Below, one piece after another: positions 17,393-26,534 of a stretch of DNA of 64,000 bases (position 1 is the first letter of the stretch; every line of letters begins with the position of its first letter). The notes under the pieces were generated by a model that was given only the letters and a program-made list of their open reading frames with translations, did no database searches and had not been told where the DNA came from. The DNA lies in the NCBI GenBank assembly GCA_040793985.1, contig JBFNJI010000024.1, positions 62,001 through 126,000 on the forward strand, given 5' to 3'. The DNA comes from Thiodiazotropha sp040793985. Lineage in GTDB: Bacteria > Pseudomonadota > Gammaproteobacteria > Chromatiales > Chromatiaceae. A program made the translations under genes and the position numbers.

Positions 17393-18316
17393 TTACTCCA
17401 GCCAATCCCTGGGTTTGAGATAGCGTTCATAGAGCAAGGCCTCATCACTGCCGGGTTGCGGCTGCCAGTTGTAGCGCCAGCGCACCAGGGGCGGCAGCGA
17501 CATCAGTATCGACTCGGTGCGCCCCCCGGACTGCAGGCCGAACAGGGTACCCCGGTCATAGACCAGGTTGAACTCCACATACCGGCCGCGGCGATAGAGT
17601 TGAAAGTCGCGCTCGCGTTCGCCATAACTGATGTCGCGACGCCGCTTGACGATAGGCATATAGGCAAGCAGATAGTGGTCGCCCACATGCTGCATGAAAT
17701 CGAACGAACGCTCGAAACCCCATTCGTTGAGGTCATCGAAAAACAGACCGCCTATGCCCCTCGGCTCTTCGCGATGCTTGAGGTAGAAGTAGTCGTCGCA
17801 CCAGGCCTTGTACTTTTCGTAGACCCCCTCACCAAACGGTTGGCAGGCCAGCTTTGCCATCTTGTGCCAGTGCCGGCAATCATCATCGTTGCCATAATAG
17901 GGGGTGAGATCGAATCCCCCTCCGAACCACCATACCGGGGCCTTCCCCGCCTCTTCGGCGATGAAGAAGCGGACATTGGCGTGGGAGGTGGGCACATAGG
18001 GATTGGCTGGATGGATAACCAACGACACCCCCATGGCCTCAAAGGCCCGCCCGGCCAACTCGGGTCGTTGAGCGGTCGCCGAAGCGGGCAGCCGACTGCC
18101 GGTAACATGGGAGAAATTCACCCCGGCCTGTTCGAAGACATTGCCCGCCTGAAGCACCGCGCTGATACCGCCGCCACCGAGATGTTCACCCGGCTCCCGT
18201 TGCCAGCTGTCCTGGAAAAAGCGTGCCTTGCCATCCTCCTCCTCAAGTGCGCAGCATATGTTTTGTTGCAACTGCAGTAGATACTCTTTGACCTGTTGTT
18301 TATCGGGTTGATCCAT
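17393..18316 (-). CDS. hemF: Oxygen-dependent coproporphyrinogen III oxidase HemF
   Basis: HemF decarboxylates coproporphyrinogen III to protoporphyrinogen IX using oxygen. Signatures include THVTGSRLPASAT-like sequence near residue 75, NPYVPTSHANVRFFIAEE, WWFGGGFDLTPYYG and RRGRYVEFNLVYDRGT. The frame is open to an ATG at 18364, but the ATG at 18316 (MDQPDKQQVKEYLLQLQ) gives a 307-residue product close to the 299 residues of E. coli HemF. This implies an aerobic route to heme, which fits the heme A synthase at 53107. Confidence 0.95.
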   Translation of the reverse strand: MDQPDKQQVKEYLLQLQQNICCALEEEDGKARFFQDSWQREPGEHLGGGGISAVLQAGNVFEQAGVNFSHVTGSRLPASATAQRPELAGRAFEAMGVSLVIHPANPYVPTSHANVRFFIAEEAGKAPVWWFGGGFDLTPYYGNDDDCRHWHKMAKLACQPFGEGVYEKYKAWCDDYFYLKHREEPRGIGGLFFDDLNEWGFERSFDFMQHVGDHYLLAYMPIVKRRRDISYGERERDFQLYRRGRYVEFNLVYDRGTLFGLQSGGRTESILMSLPPLVRWRYNWQPQPGSDEALLYERYLKPRDWLE

Positions 18317-18506
18317 AGGTGTAGTTCTCTTTATTCGACAAGATTGCAGGTTGCTCTCGATCATACTTCGGATGATTCACCACGGTGATTCCTGGCCGTC
18401 GCCAGGCGACCGGCGGTTCTGTTCAGTAGCAGGCACCAACTGAAGTCGTGGTGTTTTTCCACCCGGGTGTCGGAGGTTATACCGACATCCGCGAAATAGC
18501 AGAATC

Positions 18507-18812
18507 TTATCCGAGACGCTTTAAAAATACCCGCATCTCTTTCGCCGCCTGAATATCCCCCCTGGCCTCGGCAACCGCGATCCCCCGCTGATAGGCCTGC
18601 CGAGCCTCCTCCTCCCTGTTTAACGCCGTCAGAGCCTTGCCGTAGAGCTTCCAACTCGAGGAGTGGTTCTGATCCAGTCTTACCGCCTCGGCCAGGTGCA
18701 CAACGGCCATCTGCGGATCCTGCTCTTTCAGACAGAGCGAACCCAGGGTATAGCGCAACAGTGCATTGTCACCACCCTGCTCCAGCATCTTCTCAAGTGC
18801 TTCACGCTGCAT
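18507..18812 (-). CDS. Small TPR-repeat protein
   Basis: This 101-residue protein consists of about two and a half tetratricopeptide repeats: LRYTLGSLCLKEQDPQMAVV, AEAVRLDQNHSSSWKLYGKA and NREEEARQAYQRGIAVAEA. It has no signal peptide. A GAGG lies upstream of the ATG. Proteins of this size and type occur widely in Proteobacteria and probably mediate protein contacts. No partner can be named from context. Confidence 0.8.
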   Translation of the reverse strand: MQREALEKMLEQGGDNALLRYTLGSLCLKEQDPQMAVVHLAEAVRLDQNHSSSWKLYGKALTALNREEEARQAYQRGIAVAEARGDIQAAKEMRVFLKRLG

Positions 18813-19095
18813 TTCATTGCCTCATTCGAGCAGGGCACGGAGTCGTCCGCTCCCGGTGATAGGGTCTGTTGTGCATCTTCGCTTTATCTCCGCCCAATCG
18901 CTGATTGGTCCGACACATCATTAGATGCGGGATCTCCCGGACTGTTCAACCCAGGGCGATTTGGGGCTATTCTGATCTCAAGCGCAAATCGGGTAGAGCT
19001 CAATGACCGGTGATGAACCGGTCCTGACGCCGAACCTTAAAGGGGTATTCGATCCGTATCCGGGTACGGAGTTAGCCGTGTTGCTCTCAAGGTCG
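18813..19095. other. Intergenic space with a short perfect hairpin
   Basis: Between the TPR gene and the methyltransferase gene I see no convincing coding frame. A perfect 7-bp stem with a 5-base loop, GACCGGT/ACCGGTC (19005-19023), lies downstream of the methyltransferase gene on its strand. It is not followed by a T-run, so it is not a standard intrinsic terminator. No tRNA fold was recognised. Confidence 0.4.
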
Positions 19096-19686
19096 CTATT
19101 TCTCCGCAACCAGCAGAGCCACATCCCGCACCCCTTGCGCCAGATTTCCCAACCGGTTTTCCTCACGGTAGTAACGCAGTTGTAGGCCGGAGAACAGCTG
19201 CAGCAGCTCATTATCGCCTAACCGGAAGTCAGGGTTCTGCGGTCCGACGCTCGTAACCGCGGCCCTGATGAATGTCTGGTAAAAGATCAAGCCTCCGGGC
19301 CGAAGGGCGTCGATCAGCCTGGGTATCAATCCCCTCTCCAGGTAGTAACTGACGATGATCAGGTCGAAGTGACAGGGTGGCGGGGGTGATGCCTCCACAT
19401 CACGCACTTCAGCCCGCAGATTTCTCAGCCCCGCCTCGTCGACTTCACCATTGAGCCGTTGGATGGCCACGGGGGAGATGTCCCATGCAACGACGTCCAG
19501 TCCCTGTCGTGCAAGGGCAAGTGCATTGCCGCCAAGACCGCAGGCGAGATCAAGGGCCAAGCCCTTGGCCGGGAGCAGATGGAGATTTCTCGTCAGCACC
19601 TCCGCCGCAGTCGGGGTCTTCTCCGCGTCGGCATGACGCTGATCCCACTTGCTGCGGAGTGCCTGGTCCCGGTCGCTGTCGATCAC
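19096..19686 (-). CDS. SAM-dependent methyltransferase (TehB-like)
   Basis: The protein has a class I methyltransferase core: ALDLACGLGGNALALARQG (motif I), VVAWDISPVAIQRLN (motif II with acidic Asp) and FDLIIVSYYLERGLIPRLID (motif III/IV). The opening KWDQRHADAEKTPTAAEVL is typical of the TehB/thiopurine-like group. The GTG start at 19686 overlaps the metZ stop as GTGA, so it is translationally coupled to metZ. The substrate is unknown. Tellurite resistance should not be assumed. Confidence 0.85.
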   Translation of the reverse strand: MIDSDRDQALRSKWDQRHADAEKTPTAAEVLTRNLHLLPAKGLALDLACGLGGNALALARQGLDVVAWDISPVAIQRLNGEVDEAGLRNLRAEVRDVEASPPPPCHFDLIIVSYYLERGLIPRLIDALRPGGLIFYQTFIRAAVTSVGPQNPDFRLGDNELLQLFSGLQLRYYREENRLGNLAQGVRDVALLVAEK

Positions 19687-20873
19687 AAGGCCTCGAGACC
19701 GTGTCCCAGATCGTTGCGGATATCCTCAATATTCTCCAACCCCACCGCCAGCCGCACCAGGCCGTTTCCGATTCCTGCCTGAGCCCTCTCCTCTGGCGAC
19801 AATCTACCGTGGGTGGTGGAAGCGGGATGGGTGATGGTGGTCTTGGTGTCACCGAGATTGGCGGTGATGGAAAGAATCCGCGTGGCATCGATGAGCGTCC
19901 AGGCCGCCGGCTGTCCCCCCTTCAGCGTGAAGGAGACGATGCTCCCCGGGGCACGCTGCTGTTTCATTGCCAGTTCGTGCTGAGGGTGGCTGACCAGGCC
20001 AGGAAAATAGACGCGCTCAATCTGCGGCTGCCGTTCCAGCCACTCAGCCAGGGCCTGGGCATTGCGGGAATGGGCATGCATGCGCAGCTCCAGGGTTTCG
20101 AGCCCCTTGAGAAAAACCCAGGCGTTGAACGGACTCATGGTCGGACCGGTGGTCCGCAAGACCCCAAACACCTCCTCGCCCACCAGCTCCTGGTTACCCA
20201 CTACGGCTCCGCCGATACAGCGCCCCTGTCCATCAAGATATTTGGTTGCGGAGTGGATGACGATATCCGCGCCCAGTTTTAGCGGTTGCTGCAGGGCCGG
20301 TGTGCAGAAGCAGTTGTCTACGACCAGCAGAGATTCATGGCGATGCGCCAATTCACTCAATGCTCTGATGTCCGCCACATCGGTCAGCGGGTTGGAGGGT
20401 GTCTCGAGGAACAGGAGCTTGGTTCGCGGGCGCATGGCCGCCTCCCAGGCCTGCAGATCATTGAGATCGACAAAACTGGTCTCTATACCGAAGCGGGAGA
20501 GATACTTGGTAAAGAGCATGGTGGTCGATCCGAACACACTCTGCGAAGAGACGATGTGGTCGCCAGCCTCTAGCAGGCCGATACAGGTCGCCATGATGGC
20601 GGACATGCCTGAGGCTGTGGCAACGCAGCAGTCTCCCCCTTCCAGCGCGGCCAGGCGCTGCTCGAAATTCCTTACCGTGGGATTGGTGAAGCGTGAATAG
20701 ATGTTGCCAGGCTCTTCATTACTGAATCGTGCCGCCGCTTCGGCGGCGCTGCGGAAGACGAAGCTGGAAGTTGGAAATATGGGCTCTGCGTGTTCCCCCT
20801 CCGCTGTACGGTGGTGCCCTATGCGTATGGCCTGGGTGGAAAATCCCCAATCCCCATCATGCTGTTGTGCCAA
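19683..20873 (-). CDS. metZ: O-succinylhomoserine sulfhydrylase MetZ
   Basis: MetZ is a PLP enzyme of the Cys/Met metabolism class that makes homocysteine from O-succinylhomoserine and sulfide. Visible are the PLP-lysine segment VIHSATKYLDGQGRCIGG, the ETPSNPLTDVADI strand, SRFTNPTVRNFEQRLAALEG near the N-terminus and ITANLGDTKTTITHPASTTH near the C-terminus. Length (396 residues) fits. The start is a TTG at 20873 behind a strong GAGGGGATGG. Using MetZ rather than MetB/MetC implies direct sulfhydrylation with free sulfide, which suits a sulfur-oxidiser lifestyle (inference). Confidence 0.93.
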   Translation of the reverse strand: MAQQHDGDWGFSTQAIRIGHHRTAEGEHAEPIFPTSSFVFRSAAEAAARFSNEEPGNIYSRFTNPTVRNFEQRLAALEGGDCCVATASGMSAIMATCIGLLEAGDHIVSSQSVFGSTTMLFTKYLSRFGIETSFVDLNDLQAWEAAMRPRTKLLFLETPSNPLTDVADIRALSELAHRHESLLVVDNCFCTPALQQPLKLGADIVIHSATKYLDGQGRCIGGAVVGNQELVGEEVFGVLRTTGPTMSPFNAWVFLKGLETLELRMHAHSRNAQALAEWLERQPQIERVYFPGLVSHPQHELAMKQQRAPGSIVSFTLKGGQPAAWTLIDATRILSITANLGDTKTTITHPASTTHGRLSPEERAQAGIGNGLVRLAVGLENIEDIRNDLGHGLEAL

Positions 20874-20940
20874 TTTTCCATCCCCTCTTTTTTTATTCGG
20901 TGGTGTTGTTGTAGTTCTATAATTATGGCCATTCTACAGC

Positions 20941-22566
20941 TCAACGCATCGATATGCTTCTCTTTTCAGGCTCCGGGGATGGCTCTAAATCGATCCTTTG
21001 GGAGAAGTACTCCTCCAGGAATTGGTCGAAACCGACACTATCCGCGGCCTCTATCTCCCTTTGGCGACGCCATGAATCGATCGCTTCCTGCTCTAACAGC
21101 CGTTGATCCTGACTCGAGTGCTCCTGCTGCATGAAGGTGTGTTGGTGCTGTTTCGACATGCGCTGCGCAAACTGGAAAAAGCTCTCACCCCTGTCACGCA
21201 TCTCTGTAAGCATGCGCGCCGAGGGAGTCTGATTCGCATCCTGCAGGCGGTAACGTTGAATCATCAGACTCTCGCTGTAGGGTTTGCCCGGCATGCCCTC
21301 CTCCAGTATCTCGCATATCGGCTGCATGGCATCGCAAATCTCCAATCCCCAACTCTGTAGTGGAACCTTCTCTCCATTCCGCTGCAGGGTCAATCCGGGC
21401 TTTCTCCCCTGGTGAGCAGCTGTGAGTTCATTCCAATCGATCTCTTTCTGCTCCGCCACATTGATCGACGGACTTGATTGCAGCAGGCACAACAGCATCA
21501 GGGCCTCGACAAAAAAGATCTGCTCCTCGGCGATACCGAGGGGATGAAACGCATTGACATCCAACGAGCGCAATTCGACATAACGCACGCCGCGCCGCTG
21601 CAAGGCGTGGATCGGTTTTTCCATCATTTCGGGGATCTGCTTCGGACGCACCGTACTGTAGTACTCGTTTTCGATCTGCAGAATATTTGCATTCAGCTGC
21701 TCATAACGGCCATCCACCTTGACCCCAATGGCCTGATAGATCGGACAGGGGGTTTCTATGGCGCAGGAGAGGGTTTCAATATAGGCATTCAGACAATCGT
21801 AGCAGGCCTTGATACCGGTACCCTGCTCTTTGCTGTTCTGGTAACCGATATCGCCCATTCTCAGTGAGGTGGCATAGGGCGAGTAGTAACTGTACTCATC
21901 AAACACCTGCAGTGTCGTGGGCCTGCCACCGAGGAATGATTTGCACACTGCGGGAGAGGCTCCGAAGAGATAGGGAATCAGCCAGCCGACCCGTTGCAGA
22001 TTTCTCAACATCGCAAAGTAGGATTCCGAGATAAAGCTCTGCATCGGCGTTTCATCCTGCTCCAGATGTTGGAACACCTCCCAAAACGGCAAAGGCAGCG
22101 AGTAGTTGAAATGAACCCCGGCAATTACCTGCATGACTCTCCCGTAGCGGTGTCCCAAACCACGTCGGTAGACGGTCTTCATTATTCCCGCATTGGAATT
22201 GCCATATTGCGCAATCGGGATCTTCTCATCGCTCTCCACCACGCAGGGCATGCTGGTCGACCAAAGGATCTCATCATCCAGGTGCCGGTAGAGATAGTGG
22301 TGCGCCTCGAAGAGAAACCGCAACGGTTCCTCCCGATCCCCGGAGGGGGGCGTGATGATCTCGGTCAGGGCTTCAGAATAGTCGGTGGTGATGTAGCGGT
22401 TGGTCAAGGCCGAACCCAGCGCCTCGGGGTGGGGCTTTTGTGAGATGCAGCCGGCCGGAGAGACGCGCAATCCCTCTTTTTCGAGGCCGATAAGGCCTCC
22501 CCTTAGCAGCCCGATCTGATCCGCTTTATGAAGTTTTTCCAGACGTTGTTGAAGTGTTCTGTACAA
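20941..22566 (-). CDS. gshA: Glutamate-cysteine ligase GshA (type 1)
   Basis: GshA catalyses the first, ATP-dependent step of glutathione synthesis. It matches the gammaproteobacterial type: GLEKEGLRVSPAGCISQKPH, NRYITTDYSEALTEIITPP, SSTSMPC-like WSTSMPCVV, GVHFNYSLPLPFW, YVELRSLDVNAFHPLGI and the C-terminal QEHSSQDQRLLEQ region. The 541-residue length is slightly above E. coli's 518. The frame starts with TTG at 22566. No ATG lies close by and no clear Shine-Dalgarno is seen, so the exact start is uncertain. Confidence 0.94.
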   Translation of the reverse strand: MYRTLQQRLEKLHKADQIGLLRGGLIGLEKEGLRVSPAGCISQKPHPEALGSALTNRYITTDYSEALTEIITPPSGDREEPLRFLFEAHHYLYRHLDDEILWSTSMPCVVESDEKIPIAQYGNSNAGIMKTVYRRGLGHRYGRVMQVIAGVHFNYSLPLPFWEVFQHLEQDETPMQSFISESYFAMLRNLQRVGWLIPYLFGASPAVCKSFLGGRPTTLQVFDEYSYYSPYATSLRMGDIGYQNSKEQGTGIKACYDCLNAYIETLSCAIETPCPIYQAIGVKVDGRYEQLNANILQIENEYYSTVRPKQIPEMMEKPIHALQRRGVRYVELRSLDVNAFHPLGIAEEQIFFVEALMLLCLLQSSPSINVAEQKEIDWNELTAAHQGRKPGLTLQRNGEKVPLQSWGLEICDAMQPICEILEEGMPGKPYSESLMIQRYRLQDANQTPSARMLTEMRDRGESFFQFAQRMSKQHQHTFMQQEHSSQDQRLLEQEAIDSWRRQREIEAADSVGFDQFLEEYFSQRIDLEPSPEPEKRSISMR

Positions 22567-22748
22567 ACCGGCTGCAGTCCGTTAGTAAGGTAGTTGGATA
22601 GGGTTTAGAAACAAAAGGAGATTTCCAGCCATTTAAAAAACATGCCGTTGGATAATCGGCAGGTCAGATGACCGGCGCCGCGCAGGGCACCGTATCGATG
22701 GGCATGATACCATCGTTGAAGCTGTCTGGAAGCACGAACTGGAGCCGT

Positions 22749-24836
22749 TTAGCGCATCACCGCCATGGGCGCCTGCATCCTGATCGAGTCTGTCAGAATC
22801 CGGGCCGCTTCGTTCAATTCGATACGCTGTGTTGCCTCCGACTCCTTGTCTTCCACCTCGTCATCCATGTCTGTCTGATCGAGGGTCTTGATTGTCTCGA
22901 GACCCTGCGATGCCCTGAATCGGTTCTTGTGCAGCAGCTGTTCCTGTTCCCGGTCATCCCATTCGGAACGGCGGCGACTCTCCAACAGACTCACCTCGGT
23001 ACGCTTCTCCATCTCCTGAATGCGCCTCTCCTGGTCTACCAGCATCTCGAATCCAGGATCGTTGTGCACCCGGCTGGTGTGGTTTTCAATGAGATGAGGC
23101 ATCGCCCATTTACCTTTCGTAATGAAGTTGGCCGGCCTGATCTGTGCCCAGGGGAGTGCATTTTCCAGGGAGCGCTCACCATAGTCGTCCGAGTATTTCG
23201 CAGTGGGGAACTGGATGTCGGGCACAACACCCCGATGCTGGGTGCTGCCACCATTGATGCGAAAGAACTGTGCCATGGTCAGCCTCAGCCGCCCAAGGTC
23301 CTTTTTCCGACCTGGCACGAAACGTCCCAGATCTACCAGTGTCTGTACCGTGCCTTTACCGAATGTGGGCTCGCCGATCACAATACCCCGTTTATAGTCC
23401 TGTATGGCGCCGGCAAAGATCTCCGAAGCGGATGCGCTGTTGCGATCGACCAGGACGGCGAGCGGCCCCTCGTAGGCGATGCTCTGATCGGGATCCTGCT
23501 CGATCTCGACCTTGCCGAAGGCATCCTTGATCTGAACCACGGGTCCGGAATCGATAAACAGGCCAGTAAGCTCTGTCGCTTCAGAAAGCGATCCGCCGCC
23601 ATTCTCCCGCAGATCGATTACGATACCGTCGACACCCTGCGTCTTGAGATCGACCAGCAGGTTGCGTACGTCCCGTGTGGTACTGCGGAAATCCTCTTCG
23701 CCTCTCGCCTCGGCGGCGAAATCCCGATAGAAAGTGGGGACCTCGACTACGCCAATGCGTGTGCCTTGCAAACCGTTCAGCTTCTCCAGGATATAGCTCT
23801 TCGCCGCCTGCTCCTCCAGTTTGATCTTGTTACGCACCAGGGTTATGGTCTTGCGATTGGCACCTGTCCCATCACCCTTGGGCATCACGTCCAACCTGAC
23901 AACAGACCCCTTCGGGCCCCTGATCTGTTCAACCACATCCTGCAGCCGCCAGCCGACGATATCGACGATCTCTCCCTCCAGACCCTGACCGACACCGACG
24001 ATACGATCACCCGCATGCAGCAGATCACTCTGTTCCGCAGGTCCGCCGATCACTGTTTTTTGCACAACGGTATAGCCATCTTCATCCTTGAGTACCGCGC
24101 CTATTCCCTCCAGGGAGAGACGCATGCTGATATCGAAGTTTTCCGATGTGCTCGGTGACATGTAGCTGGTGTGGGGTTCCAGACTCAAGGTATAGGCATT
24201 GATGAAGGTCTGAAATATATCGTTGCTGTCGAACTGCTCCACACGACTCAACAGACGCTTGTAGCGCTCATGCAGGGTTTTGCGAATCTCCTTGTCCTCC
24301 TTGTCCGTCAGACGCAGATTGAGAAAGTCATTCTTTACCCTTTTGCGCCACACCTCCTGGAGTTCGGTTCGGGTCTGCGGCCAGGGTTGTTCATCACGCT
24401 CGTATCTATAGCTCTCATCAAGGGAAAAATCGAACTCGCCATCAACCAGTTTATGGGCATGGGCCACGGCCTCAGCGACCCGGGTCCGATAGAGGCGGAA
24501 AATTTCGAACGCGGGTTCTATCCTGCCTATTTTCAGGTAGTCATCCAATTTATCCTCATAGAGCGAAAAGCGCACGATGTCCCTGGCGCGGAAAAATGAG
24601 CGGTTGGGATCGAGGGCATCGAAGTATCGCTCGAGAGTCATCTTTGACATGGTGTCGTCGAGCTCCACCTCTTTGTAGTGGTACTTCTCGATTACCTTGA
24701 CGATAACATTGGCTGTCTGTTGCTGCTCGGCTGTCGGTTGCAACTCACCGATCGGTACCGTCTGGCGTTTGGCCAAAAGCCCTTTACTGCCGATGAGAAG
24801 CAATAAGCTGAGCAGAAAAACCTTGAAAATTTTCAT
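22749..24836 (-). CDS. prc: Tail-specific protease Prc
   Basis: Prc is a periplasmic serine protease (family S41) that trims C-termini and degrades tagged or misfolded proteins. After a signal peptide (MKIFKVFLLSLLLLIGSKGLLA) comes the N-terminal helical domain. A PDZ domain (SLEGIGAVLKDEDGYTVVQ to GDRIVGVGQG) follows, then the catalytic region IDLRENGGGSLSEATELTG, VDRNSASASEIFAGA and GEPTFGKGTVQTL with the Ser/Lys dyad. The C-terminal DUF3340 region is present. Length (695 residues) matches E. coli Prc. A long opposite-strand open frame here is a shadow. Confidence 0.95.
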   Translation of the reverse strand: MKIFKVFLLSLLLLIGSKGLLAKRQTVPIGELQPTAEQQQTANVIVKVIEKYHYKEVELDDTMSKMTLERYFDALDPNRSFFRARDIVRFSLYEDKLDDYLKIGRIEPAFEIFRLYRTRVAEAVAHAHKLVDGEFDFSLDESYRYERDEQPWPQTRTELQEVWRKRVKNDFLNLRLTDKEDKEIRKTLHERYKRLLSRVEQFDSNDIFQTFINAYTLSLEPHTSYMSPSTSENFDISMRLSLEGIGAVLKDEDGYTVVQKTVIGGPAEQSDLLHAGDRIVGVGQGLEGEIVDIVGWRLQDVVEQIRGPKGSVVRLDVMPKGDGTGANRKTITLVRNKIKLEEQAAKSYILEKLNGLQGTRIGVVEVPTFYRDFAAEARGEEDFRSTTRDVRNLLVDLKTQGVDGIVIDLRENGGGSLSEATELTGLFIDSGPVVQIKDAFGKVEIEQDPDQSIAYEGPLAVLVDRNSASASEIFAGAIQDYKRGIVIGEPTFGKGTVQTLVDLGRFVPGRKKDLGRLRLTMAQFFRINGGSTQHRGVVPDIQFPTAKYSDDYGERSLENALPWAQIRPANFITKGKWAMPHLIENHTSRVHNDPGFEMLVDQERRIQEMEKRTEVSLLESRRRSEWDDREQEQLLHKNRFRASQGLETIKTLDQTDMDDEVEDKESEATQRIELNEAARILTDSIRMQAPMAVMR

Positions 24837-24985
24837 GTAACTACCTGGTCATTGTTCGCGCGGAATCTGGATGCGCATGACTATCATCATAGTAAATTGG
24901 ACTAGTTTTGGACTGATATTCCACTCCCCAGGTTCCATTTACTCGCGAAAAGGCGTACTGGACCGCAAGATTCAATCAATACATT

Positions 24986-25852
24986 TCATATATTTTCGTG
25001 CAGACCCTGCACCAGATCCAGATAACCGGGTGTTTCGGGATTTATAATCCCATGACGCACTAAAAAGTCAATCACCACCAGATTGCAGTTGAGCTTGAAT
25101 TCATCCGTCTCTGCGACCCGCGTTGCCACCTCTTCCACCGGCATCAGCATGAACTCGGCAACTTCGCCATCACTGTTCGTCGGCCGGAAGTCCGCCGTGA
25201 GTTGAAGATCGTAGCAATAGAGGGTATCGGGTTTCAGACCCACGGCTGTCTCCGTGCAGTAGGTCAATGCACCCACGGACTGCGCTCTGTCCGCCAGGTG
25301 TTGCGGAATATTGGCCTCTTCCTGGCACTCCTTGCGCAGGTTCTCCACCAGGGAGAGGTCATGAGGCAATCCCCCTGCCACCATGTTGTCGAGACAACCG
25401 GGAAAGTTGCGCCGATCGGCTGAGCGCCTGGCGATCCACAGCTTCAGGCCCTCGCCATCACGCACAAATCCGTTAAGGTGCTGGCCATAGGCACGCAGAC
25501 CGAAATAGGGGGCGCTGGCGCGATCCACGGTGGCGATCGCCATCTCCCTGCCGTGGTGGGTGACCGGGTACTGCTCACCATGGATATGGGAGATGATCCC
25601 CTCCTCGACCAGGGTGGAGACAACCTCGCCCAGCATTGCGCTGCGTGCCTCGAAACTGTCGTAAGCCTCCTGGAGGTGGATGCCCCGCTCATCCTGGCGG
25701 AAGGCACGGGGCCAGCCAGCGAGGGCCTCCCACAGGGGTTGTTTTAGACGCCCGATACGCGCTCCCCTGTAGAAGAGTGATTTGAAATTCCGCGGATTCC
25801 AGCTGTTGAGGCGCTCGATATGACGCAGATAGCCTTGCAAATTCTTGATCAT
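24986..25852 (-). CDS. Nudix hydrolase with DUF4743 N-terminal domain
   Basis: The N-terminal DUF4743 region (LQGYLRHIERLNSWNPRNF) is followed by a Nudix domain with the box GGLPHDLSLVENLRKECQEE, where the usual REUxEE is KECQEE. Relatives include the Nudix part of fungal thiamine pyrophosphokinase Tnr3, which acts on oxidised thiamine phosphates. That substrate is only a suggestion here. The frame is open upstream to 25996, but the ATG at 25852 has GGAG upstream and lies 16 bp after the lexA-like stop. It is therefore probably second in that operon and damage-regulated with it. Confidence 0.87.
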   Translation of the reverse strand: MIKNLQGYLRHIERLNSWNPRNFKSLFYRGARIGRLKQPLWEALAGWPRAFRQDERGIHLQEAYDSFEARSAMLGEVVSTLVEEGIISHIHGEQYPVTHHGREMAIATVDRASAPYFGLRAYGQHLNGFVRDGEGLKLWIARRSADRRNFPGCLDNMVAGGLPHDLSLVENLRKECQEEANIPQHLADRAQSVGALTYCTETAVGLKPDTLYCYDLQLTADFRPTNSDGEVAEFMLMPVEEVATRVAETDEFKLNCNLVVIDFLVRHGIINPETPGYLDLVQGLHENI

Positions 25853-25868
25853 CGCTGACTCGGCTCCA

Positions 25869-26468
25869 TCATTGGCCATAGGATCTGATAAGGCCACGCA
25901 AGACACCCTGGATCCGCACCCGTTCCGTTGTGTAGTCCATCGCCCGCATCGACGAATTGGCGGGATGGAGTATGACCTTGCCCGGGCATTGCTCAATTCT
26001 TTTCAGGGTGGCCTCCTCGTCGTCGATCAGCGCCACCACGATTTCACCATCCCGTGCCTGTTCCCGCTGCTCGATCACAACATAGTCGCCGTCGTGGATA
26101 CCTTCATCGATCATCGAATCTCCCGACACCTGCAGTACATAGCAGGGCCTCTTGCCAAGCAGCAGTTCTGGCACCTGCATCGGCTGCGCCTGGCTGACAG
26201 CCTCGATGGGTCTGCCGGCGGCGATCCGTCCGAGATAGGGTATGCCCTCCTCCATGCTGGATTCAACCAGGCGTATGCCCCGCTTCTGGCCGTCCATGGG
26301 CTCCACCAGGCCCGCCGCCACCAGTGCCCGGATATGCTTATGCAGCGAACCGCGGGAACTCAGGCCCAGCAGGCCGCAGAGTTCATCATAGGTCGGTGGA
26401 AGCTGACAGTGCTCGAGATTCTCTCGCAGGATACGATAGATCTCCTGCTGACGCCGGGTCAATTTCAT
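25869..26468 (-). CDS. lexA: LexA-type self-cleaving repressor with divergent DNA-binding domain
   Basis: The 199-residue protein has a LexA winged helix (MKLTRRQQEIYRILRENLE) and an S24 peptidase domain. The Ala-Gly cleavage site (GRIAAGRPIEA), the nucleophile Ser (VSGDSMIDEGIHDGDYVVI) and the Lys of EEATLKRIEQ are all present, so RecA-stimulated self-cleavage is expected. The recognition helix region (LSSRGSLHKHIRAL) differs from enterobacterial LexA (FRSPNAAEEHLKAL), which predicts a different operator. The divergent promoter carries GTTC-N7-GTTC boxes. The ATG at 26468 follows AAGGTG. Whether a second, canonical LexA exists elsewhere cannot be told from this window. It may be a dedicated local regulator of mrfAB. 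Confidence 0.9.
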   Translation of the reverse strand: MKLTRRQQEIYRILRENLEHCQLPPTYDELCGLLGLSSRGSLHKHIRALVAAGLVEPMDGQKRGIRLVESSMEEGIPYLGRIAAGRPIEAVSQAQPMQVPELLLGKRPCYVLQVSGDSMIDEGIHDGDYVVIEQREQARDGEIVVALIDDEEATLKRIEQCPGKVILHPANSSMRAMDYTTERVRIQGVLRGLIRSYGQ

Positions 26469-26483
26469 GGTGCACCTTGATTT

Positions 26484-26498
26484 GTTCTCCACTTGTTC
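26484..26498. promoter_or_regulatory. LexA-like operator 1 (GTTC-N7-GTTC)
   Basis: GTTC at 26484-26487 and 26495-26498 are separated by exactly 7 bases, the alphaproteobacterial LexA box form. The box lies 16 bp upstream of the repressor start codon. It falls inside a candidate rightward promoter, TTGATT (26478-26483), 17 bp, TATTCT (26501-26506), so binding should block helicase transcription. The match is exact, but function is inferred. Confidence 0.7.
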
Positions 26499-26515
26499 TC
26501 TATTCTACACCAGGA

Positions 26516-26530
26516 GAACAGAGAGAGAAC
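26516..26530. promoter_or_regulatory. LexA-like operator 2 (GAAC-N7-GAAC, inverted)
   Basis: GAAC at 26516-26519 and 26527-26530, again 7 bases apart, is the reverse complement of operator 1. The two boxes mirror each other across a 17-bp core. On the minus strand a TAGAAT -10 lies between the boxes, with its -35 region inside this box. The box ends 4 bp before the helicase ATG, so it also covers the ribosome-binding region. Confidence 0.7.
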
Positions 26531-26534
26531 AGCC

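Noticed and set aside
19005..19023. Perfect hairpin considered as an intrinsic terminator
   Set aside because: No T-run follows on either strand and the stem is short. It is recorded only as a hairpin in the intergenic entry.
22668..24158. Plus-strand open frame of 496 codons
   Set aside because: It lies entirely opposite prc, which is unmistakable, so it is a composition-driven shadow.
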